DNA of 64,000 nt, from positions 1 to 64,000 of the forward strand of contig JAQYLI010000004.1 in assembly GCA_028720105.1 (NCBI GenBank), written 5' to 3'. The position numbers were made by a program, and so were the translations under genes. This DNA comes from Oscillospiraceae bacterium. GTDB taxonomy: Bacteria > Bacillota > Clostridia > Oscillospirales > Ruminococcaceae. Below the pieces are notes generated by a model. It did no database searches, was not told the DNA's origin, and worked only from the letters and a program-made list of their open reading frames with translations. The stretch's first letter is position 1, and every line of letters starts with the position of its first letter. Positions 57,647 to 64,000 of this stretch are shown piece by piece.

Positions 57647-57811
57647 TTGCTTTGGATATTTTATGTAAACGTTTAATGATATATCTTGACTAATATGTGC
57701 GTTTATATTTGTGAAAAATATAGAAAGTTGTATATATTATACAATTTTGCTTGAAATTTGATACCGGATATGTTATAATTAACATAGAATTTATGTGCAG
57801 GCGGTGATGAA

Positions 57812-59476
57812 ATGAACGTCGTGAATGAGAGTGATAAATATATGGACGCCATAAAAAATATTTTCAGAAATGACGTGGAGACCGCTCATTTTCTTTGGAA
57901 ATGCCGTGAGAACACCGTCGTTTATATGGGCGGCAAGCATATTATTGACGAAAATGCCTCGGATCCTTATGAGTATATCCGCCGCAAAGAGCTCATTGCT
58001 CCGGAATATCTGCCCGTGTTCGATGTTTTCCGGGCAAGCGTGGAGGATGGCATTTCCTCGGGAATAAAACACGGCGAGATGCCTCTTGACGTTAAAATGC
58101 GCTTTGATGACAAGGAGAATTTTCGCTTCTGCCATATGTATAACCTTTTCCTGAGAGATGATGGCGGCAGGATCACCGATGTTCTTGTCAATATCCGTCC
58201 TTTTACTAAAAAAGAGGATTTCGACAGGCAGATACTTGACAGCTTCTCCTCGGATAAAAATTCGGGTATTTATGGCAATGTAGTGGCGGAGCTTATAAAA
58301 AATAATCCCGATAAAAATATTGCATTTATCCAGTTTGATGTTGAACGCTTCAAGCTTATAAACCAGACCTACGGAAATGATACGGGCGACGAGCTGATAA
58401 AATTTTTCAATGACTCTATGCACGTTATATGCACCCCGGAGCAGCCCTTCTGCCGTCTGACTGCGGACGTATTTATGGTTGTTATGTGCTTTAAGGAGAA
58501 GCAGGAGATACTGAGCTTTATCCATCTCATTGAAAGCAGACTGAGCGGATATAAGGGTATGGATTACCGGTTTATTTTCGGTGTGTCTGTTGTGGACGAC
58601 AGGAGCAGGCATACAAGATATTACGGCGACCTTGCTGCGATGGCAAGACAGTCTATAAAGGGCAATGCGCTTCGGAATATATGCTTCTACGAGGAACGTA
58701 TGATGAGCGATATCCGCCGTAAGCAGATCATCGAGGAGGATATGCACAAGGCGGTACTTAACGATGAATTTGCAATGTTTCTCCAGCCAAAATACTGTAT
58801 ATCCACAGGAAAGATCATCGGCGCAGAGGCGCTGGCAAGGTGGATACATCCCCAGAAAGGGCTTATTTCTCCTGCGGAATTTGTTCCCGTTTTCGAGAAA
58901 AACGGATTTATTGTCAAGCTTGACAGGATAATCTGGGAAAAGGCGTGCCGCAAGATAAGAGAGTGGATAGACAAGGGCATTGAGCCTGTGCCTATCTCGG
59001 TCAACGTTTCACGGGAATATTTAAATGGCAGCGAGTCCATTAAGACTCTCAAAGAGCTTGTGGCAAAGTATGATATACCCATTGAGCTTTTAGAACTTGA
59101 GATAACGGAATCGGTGGATTCGGACGGAGTAGAGAGCGTTGTAAGGCAGTTTAAGGATAACGGCTTTACTATGCTGATGGATGACTTCGGTTCGGGGTAT
59201 TCCTCCCTCAATATGCTCAAAACCACCCAGTTTGACGTGCTGAAGATAGACCGCGGCTTCCTTTCGGAGTTTATGGAGTCCGACAGGGGGAGAAAGATAA
59301 TTTCCCATACCATTTCAATGTCGCGGGATATCGGGCTCGACATAATCGCAGAGGGCGTTGAAACGGGAGATCAGGCGAAATTCCTGTTCGACTGCGGCTG
59401 CGACGCCGCTCAGGGCTTTTACTATTCAAAGCCTGTTCCCTGCGATGAATTTGACAGGATATTCACTCAAAAATAA
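57812..59476 (+). CDS. Degenerate GGDEF + EAL domain protein
   Basis: RLTADVFMVVM at the GGDEF site; intact GAEALARW, DDFGSGYSSL, IIAEGVET. Confidence 0.92.
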   Translation: MNVVNESDKYMDAIKNIFRNDVETAHFLWKCRENTVVYMGGKHIIDENASDPYEYIRRKELIAPEYLPVFDVFRASVEDGISSGIKHGEMPLDVKMRFDDKENFRFCHMYNLFLRDDGGRITDVLVNIRPFTKKEDFDRQILDSFSSDKNSGIYGNVVAELIKNNPDKNIAFIQFDVERFKLINQTYGNDTGDELIKFFNDSMHVICTPEQPFCRLTADVFMVVMCFKEKQEILSFIHLIESRLSGYKGMDYRFIFGVSVVDDRSRHTRYYGDLAAMARQSIKGNALRNICFYEERMMSDIRRKQIIEEDMHKAVLNDEFAMFLQPKYCISTGKIIGAEALARWIHPQKGLISPAEFVPVFEKNGFIVKLDRIIWEKACRKIREWIDKGIEPVPISVNVSREYLNGSESIKTLKELVAKYDIPIELLELEITESVDSDGVESVVRQFKDNGFTMLMDDFGSGYSSLNMLKTTQFDVLKIDRGFLSEFMESDRGRKIISHTISMSRDIGLDIIAEGVETGDQAKFLFDCGCDAAQGFYYSKPVPCDEFDRIFTQK

Positions 59477-59481
59477 TAACG

Positions 59482-59603
59482 TCCGCAGAAGGGGTGCCCC
59501 CTTTGCCATTTCGCTTGTTAATAAGTGAAATGAACAAAGTTTGTGGCACGGTACCGGTAAAAAATTTCTTTATCGGTACATCCCTAAGTCTGCGGATTTT
59601 TTT
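59482..59603 (+). repeat. Structured repeat (candidate ncRNA or palindromic mobile repeat), copy B
   Basis: Closing stem TCCGCAGA/TCTGCGGA followed by TTTTTTT; three internal hairpins as in copy A. Confidence 0.75.
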
Positions 59604-59618
59604 GCGGCTGTCATTCTT

Positions 59619-60260
59619 TTATCTCGGTTCGGGACCGGCGGAAAGCGCGGCGTTAAGAACGATCTCCCTGTTTTTGCCCGATATAAGTCCTTCTTTTTTC
59701 ATTTTTGAAAGCTCCTTCATCATTGCCGAGCGGTCGCAGGCGAGAAATTCCGCAAGGTCGGTATAGGGGAGGGGGAGCTTTATCCTGCTGCCGCCCTGTA
59801 TCCTGCATTCCTGTCTGAAAAAAAACAAAAGCCTGCTCCTGATGGTTTTCTGATGAAGGATAAAGCCGGTTATGCAGGTCTCTCTGCCGCTTTGTTCGGG
59901 GATAAGCTGCAAAAATCTGGTCATCCAGTCGGGATTTGCGTAGCAGAACCGGAACAACTCCTCACGGCTTACAAAAATTATCTCCGAAGGGTATTTTGCC
60001 GTCATATAGCTTACAGCATATTCGGGCGGCACCAGCATTGCCGAGGAAAAATACTCTCCCGTTCTGAAAAATCTCAGTATGCTCCTTTCGCACTGCTCGT
60101 CCTCGGCACACAGATACACCGTTCCCTCAAGCACAAAGCACATCTGATTGCTGCTTTCGTCTATATGCAGTACAGTCTCATTTTTTGAAAATTTTACCGA
60201 CCTCGCATTTAAGCGGTTTTTAAGGTATATAAGCTCCTGCTTTGATAATATAGACCCCAT
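59619..60260 (-). CDS. Crp/Fnr-family transcriptional regulator
   Basis: cNMP-binding-like N-terminus, C-terminal HTH LPYTDLAEFLACDRSAMMKELSKMKKEGLI. Confidence 0.85.
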   Translation of the reverse strand: MGSILSKQELIYLKNRLNARSVKFSKNETVLHIDESSNQMCFVLEGTVYLCAEDEQCERSILRFFRTGEYFSSAMLVPPEYAVSYMTAKYPSEIIFVSREELFRFCYANPDWMTRFLQLIPEQSGRETCITGFILHQKTIRSRLLFFFRQECRIQGGSRIKLPLPYTDLAEFLACDRSAMMKELSKMKKEGLISGKNREIVLNAALSAGPEPR

Positions 60261-60396
60261 ATATAGTGTTCCTTTCTGTTCTAAATCGTGTATGTAGTAT
60301 ATTATATCATAAAATTGTGGCTTTGGCAACAGTTTTTTATGCCAATATATCATATAATTAGTAATGCAACATCATCACGATACGGAGGATCATTCA

Positions 60397-62553
60397 ATGA
60401 AAGTTATAAAGCGCAACGGTTCCGAGGTCGATTTCGACATCTCAAAAATAGAAACAGCCATTACCAAGGCGAACAATGCAGGTCGCCGCAAGGAGCTTAC
60501 CGACGAGCAGATCAGAGAGGCTGCCGAATACATCTGCTACAAGTGCGAAAAAATGAAGAGAGCTGTTTCCGTTGAGGAGATCCAGGATATGGTCGAAAAT
60601 CAGATCATGGCAAACGGCGCTTTTGAGATAGCAAAGGGATATGTAAAGTACCGCTATACCCGTTCCCTTGTAAGAAAATCAAATACTACCGACGACCGTA
60701 TACTTTCGCTTATCGAATGTAACAACGAGGAAGTCCTGCAGGAAAACTCCAACAAGGACCCCATTGTAAACAGCGTTCAGCGCGACTATATGGCGGGAGA
60801 AGTCAGCAAGGACCTTACAAAGCGTCTGCTCCTGCCCAAGGATATCGTGGACGCTGACCACGAGGGACTTATCCATTTCCACGATTCGGATTATTTCGCT
60901 CAGCATATGCATAACTGCGACCTTGTAAATCTTGACGATATGCTCCAGAACGGCACAGTCATCAGCGAGACCCTTATCGAAAAGCCGCACGGCTTCCCCA
61001 CAGCCTGCAATATCGCCACTCAGATAATCGCACAGGTGGCTTCAAATCAGTACGGCGGACAGAGCATAAGCCTTACCCACCTTGCTCCCTTTGTACAGAT
61101 ATCCCGTGAGAAGATACGCAAGGCAGTTATCGAAGAAGCGAAGGAGCTGGGCGGCAGCCTTGACGATGAGATCATCGACAAGGTAGTTGAAAAGCGTCTG
61201 CGCAAGGAAATTGCCAGCGGCGTTCAGACTATACAGTATCAGGTAATAACCCTTATGACCACTAACGGACAGGCTCCCTTCCTTACCGTATTTATGTATC
61301 TTGGCGAAGCAAGGAACGAGCGTGAGAAGAAAGACCTGGCTATGATAATCGAGGAAATGCTCCGTCAGAGATATCAGGGAGTAAAGAACGAGTCGGGCGT
61401 GTGGATAACTCCCGCGTTCCCCAAGCTTATCTATGTCCTTGAGGAAGATAATATCAGGGAAGGCTCCGAGTATTTCTACCTCACTCAGCTTGCGGCAAAA
61501 TGCACCGCCAAGAGAATGGTTCCCGACTACATTTCCGAAAAGAAGATGAAGGAGCTTAAAGAGGGCAACTGCTTCCCTGTAATGGGCTGCAGAAGCTGCC
61601 TTAACCCCTGGAAGGACGAGAATGGTAATTACAAGTTCTACGGCCGCTTCAATCAGGGCGTTGTCACTCTTAACCTTGTGGATATCGCTCTTTCCTCGGG
61701 CAAGGATATGGACAAATTCTGGAAGATATTTGACGAGAGACTTGACCTCTGCTATCGCGCTCTTATGTGCCGCCACAACAGGCTCAAGGGCACCCTTTCC
61801 GATGCCGCACCCATTCTCTGGCAGAACGGCGCCATTGCAAGGCTCAAAAAGGGCGAGCCTATCGACAAGCTCCTCTACGGCGGATATTCCTCCATATCTC
61901 TGGGATATGCAGGTCTCTGCGAGTGCGTAAGATATATGACGGGCAAGTCCCACACAGACCCCTCCGCAACAGGCTTTGCTCTTAATGTTATGAAGTATAT
62001 GAACGATGCCTGCGCAAGATGGAGGGAGGAGACCGATATCGCATTCAGCATTTACGGCGCTCCCATCGAAAGCACAACATACAAATTCGCAAAATGTCTC
62101 CAGCGCCGCTTCGGCATTATCGAGGGCGTTACCGACAAGGGCTACATAACCAACAGCTACCACGTAAACGTCACCGAGGAGATTGACGCATTTTCCAAGC
62201 TGAAATTCGAGTCGCAGTTCCAGGCTCTTTCCACAGGCGGAGCCATAAGCTATGTGGAGGTACCCAATATGCAGGATAATCTGGAGGCTGTTATCAGAGT
62301 GCTTCAGTTTATCTACGATAATATTATGTATGCCGAGCTTAACACCAAGTCCGATTACTGCCAGGTCTGCGGCTTTGACGGCGAAATAAAGATAGTTGAT
62401 GACGACGGCAAGCTTGTCTGGGAATGTCCCTCCTGCGGAAACAGAGATCAGGACAAGATGAACGTTGCCCGCCGCACCTGCGGATATATCGGCACACAGT
62501 TCTGGAATCAGGGACGCACTCAGGAGATCAAAGAGCGTGTAATGCACCTGTAA
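60397..62553 (+). CDS. nrdD: Anaerobic ribonucleoside-triphosphate reductase
   Basis: ATP-cone N-terminus MKVIKRNGSEVDFDISKI; C-terminal YCQVCGFDGEI...CPSCGNRDQDKMNVARRTCGYIG. Confidence 0.97.
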   Translation: MKVIKRNGSEVDFDISKIETAITKANNAGRRKELTDEQIREAAEYICYKCEKMKRAVSVEEIQDMVENQIMANGAFEIAKGYVKYRYTRSLVRKSNTTDDRILSLIECNNEEVLQENSNKDPIVNSVQRDYMAGEVSKDLTKRLLLPKDIVDADHEGLIHFHDSDYFAQHMHNCDLVNLDDMLQNGTVISETLIEKPHGFPTACNIATQIIAQVASNQYGGQSISLTHLAPFVQISREKIRKAVIEEAKELGGSLDDEIIDKVVEKRLRKEIASGVQTIQYQVITLMTTNGQAPFLTVFMYLGEARNEREKKDLAMIIEEMLRQRYQGVKNESGVWITPAFPKLIYVLEEDNIREGSEYFYLTQLAAKCTAKRMVPDYISEKKMKELKEGNCFPVMGCRSCLNPWKDENGNYKFYGRFNQGVVTLNLVDIALSSGKDMDKFWKIFDERLDLCYRALMCRHNRLKGTLSDAAPILWQNGAIARLKKGEPIDKLLYGGYSSISLGYAGLCECVRYMTGKSHTDPSATGFALNVMKYMNDACARWREETDIAFSIYGAPIESTTYKFAKCLQRRFGIIEGVTDKGYITNSYHVNVTEEIDAFSKLKFESQFQALSTGGAISYVEVPNMQDNLEAVIRVLQFIYDNIMYAELNTKSDYCQVCGFDGEIKIVDDDGKLVWECPSCGNRDQDKMNVARRTCGYIGTQFWNQGRTQEIKERVMHL

Positions 62554-62590
62554 TGGCTGCGTGAATACCCCGGAAAGGACGCTTAAAGAA

Positions 62591-63139
62591 ATGTACTTCG
62601 GAGAAATAAAGAAATTTGACATAGCTGACGGTCCCGGGGTAAGAGTATCGCTTTTTGTGTCGGGTTGTACACATCACTGCAAGGGCTGCTTTAATCCACA
62701 GACCTGGGATTTTACCTTTGGCAGCGAATACACAAAAGCTGTGGGTGAAGAGATACTGAAAGCCCTTGAACCGGATTACATCGATGGACTCACCCTTTTA
62801 GGGGGAGAGCCTATGGAGCCTGTAAATCAGCGGGGATTGCTCCCTCTTGTGAAAAAGATGAAGAAGCTTTATCCCCAAAAGACAGTTTGGTGCTATACGG
62901 GCTATACCCTTGAAACAGAGCTTCTGTCGGAAAGCCGCGCAAGGTGCGAGTGTACAGATGAGCTTCTGTCATATATAGATGTGCTGGTGGACGGGGAATT
63001 TATTGAAGAGAAGAAAGATATTTCCCTGCGTTTCAGAGGAAGCTCCAATCAGCGGCTTATAGATATGAAGAAAACTCTTGAAACAGGGGAGACGGTTATC
63101 TGGTCCGATGACCCCTGCTATGAAAAACACGTTTTCTGA
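62591..63139 (+). CDS. nrdG: Anaerobic ribonucleotide reductase activating protein
   Basis: Radical SAM FVSGCTHHCKGCFNPQTWDF; immediately downstream of nrdD; start 62591 preferred. Confidence 0.95.
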   Translation: MYFGEIKKFDIADGPGVRVSLFVSGCTHHCKGCFNPQTWDFTFGSEYTKAVGEEILKALEPDYIDGLTLLGGEPMEPVNQRGLLPLVKKMKKLYPQKTVWCYTGYTLETELLSESRARCECTDELLSYIDVLVDGEFIEEKKDISLRFRGSSNQRLIDMKKTLETGETVIWSDDPCYEKHVF

Positions 63140-63256
63140 CGATAAGATATGATTCAGGCAGCGGCGTAAAAGCCGCTGTTTTTGTATATGTTTTTCATTC
63201 TTAACGTGCAATTAACGACAAAATGTGCTATATTATATTATGTAGAGGTGATCGCT

Positions 63257-64000
63257 GTGCCGATGTCGAGGATAAAAAAATACCTGACAGCTTTGCCCGA
63301 GCTGAAGGATATCATTTTTATGGTCTGTGTGCTTGCCGCCGCAAGTATAGTGGGACTTTTCCTTGTTCAGATAAGAGGGGACTGCTATGTTCAGCTGCTA
63401 TTCATTCTCTGTGTAGTTTTTATCTCAAGATTTACGAACGGTTATCTGTGCGGACTTATAGCCTCTTTTGCAGGAACTCTTGCGGTGAACTACGCCTTTA
63501 CATATCCCTATTTCAAGCTTGATTTTTCGATGGCTGACTATACCATATCCTTTGTCGTAATGCTAACGGTATCGGTCATTATCGGAATGACCACCACAAG
63601 GCTCAAGGATCAGAATAAGATACAGGCGGAAATAGACAGAGAAAAGATGAGCGGAAATCTGCTCAGAGCCATATCCCACGATATCAGAACGCCCCTTACG
63701 TCCATTTCGGGAGCGGTGCAGGGAATTATCGAAAACAGGAGCAAGCTTGACGAGGATCAGCTTATGTCCCTGCTGTATGATGTGAGGGACGAGGCTGACA
63801 GGCTTGTTCAGATGGTGGAGAATATCCTTACGGTCACTCGAATAAGAGAACAGACGGGGGAAATTACCAAGACTCCCGAGGCGGCAGAGGAGATAATAGG
63901 TGAGGCTGTCCGTAAATTCCGTAAAAACAGGAATATTCCCGTAGAAATAGAGATACCCGGGGAACTTATGATGATACCTATGGACCCGTTTCTTATTGAA
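63257..64000 (+). CDS. Sensor histidine kinase (KdpD-like DUF4118 type), truncated by window end
   Basis: Four-TM N-terminus, LLRAISHDIRTPLTSISGAVQGI H-box; GTG 63257 or ATG 63263 after AGAGGTG; no stop before 64000. Confidence 0.88.
   Translation, partial: MPMSRIKKYLTALPELKDIIFMVCVLAAASIVGLFLVQIRGDCYVQLLFILCVVFISRFTNGYLCGLIASFAGTLAVNYAFTYPYFKLDFSMADYTISFVVMLTVSVIIGMTTTRLKDQNKIQAEIDREKMSGNLLRAISHDIRTPLTSISGAVQGIIENRSKLDEDQLMSLLYDVRDEADRLVQMVENILTVTRIREQTGEITKTPEAAEEIIGEAVRKFRKNRNIPVEIEIPGELMMIPMDPFLIE

Noticed and set aside
57791-58849. 352-aa ORF on - strand
   Set aside because: Antisense to the GGDEF/EAL gene; Cys/His/Leu-rich nonsense composition
61042-62622. 526-aa ORF on - strand
   Set aside because: Antisense to nrdD, a clear conserved gene; no recognisable domain

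Overview
The window looks like a chromosomal segment from an anaerobic Ruminococcus/Oscillospiraceae-type Firmicute. This is inferred from the SCIFF peptide system, yqfC/yqfD, nrdD/nrdG, OadB/OadG, and the cellulolytic-type GH3. Most of it is ordinary core and accessory genes. I saw no rRNA, tRNA or CRISPR array. The items most worth a second look are: (1) a 159-bp MITE-like element present twice in opposite orientation (22635-22793 and 35583-35741, 157/159 identical by eye), one copy of which interrupts a WYL-family regulator; (2) a ~120-nt three-hairpin repeat with apparent covariation, found downstream of both EAL-domain genes (33198-33320 and 59482-59603); (3) a 1239-aa predicted cytoplasmic fusion of a LacI-type sugar-binding domain, GGDEF, EAL and a beta-helix-like C-terminus (29407-33126); (4) a ~420-nt leader upstream of an Lsa-like ABC-F gene, with a consensus promoter, a 3-codon ORF (MRK*), and a strong terminator whose 3' arm has a complementary upstream octamer; (5) a 325-bp tandem duplication that created a chimeric membrane-protein ORF (18740-19368); (6) a 20-bp perfect-arm operator upstream of a GntR gene that appears to start at ATA; (7) a possible LysR operator pair spaced exactly 63 bp. 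All calls were made by eye, without database searches or folding software.
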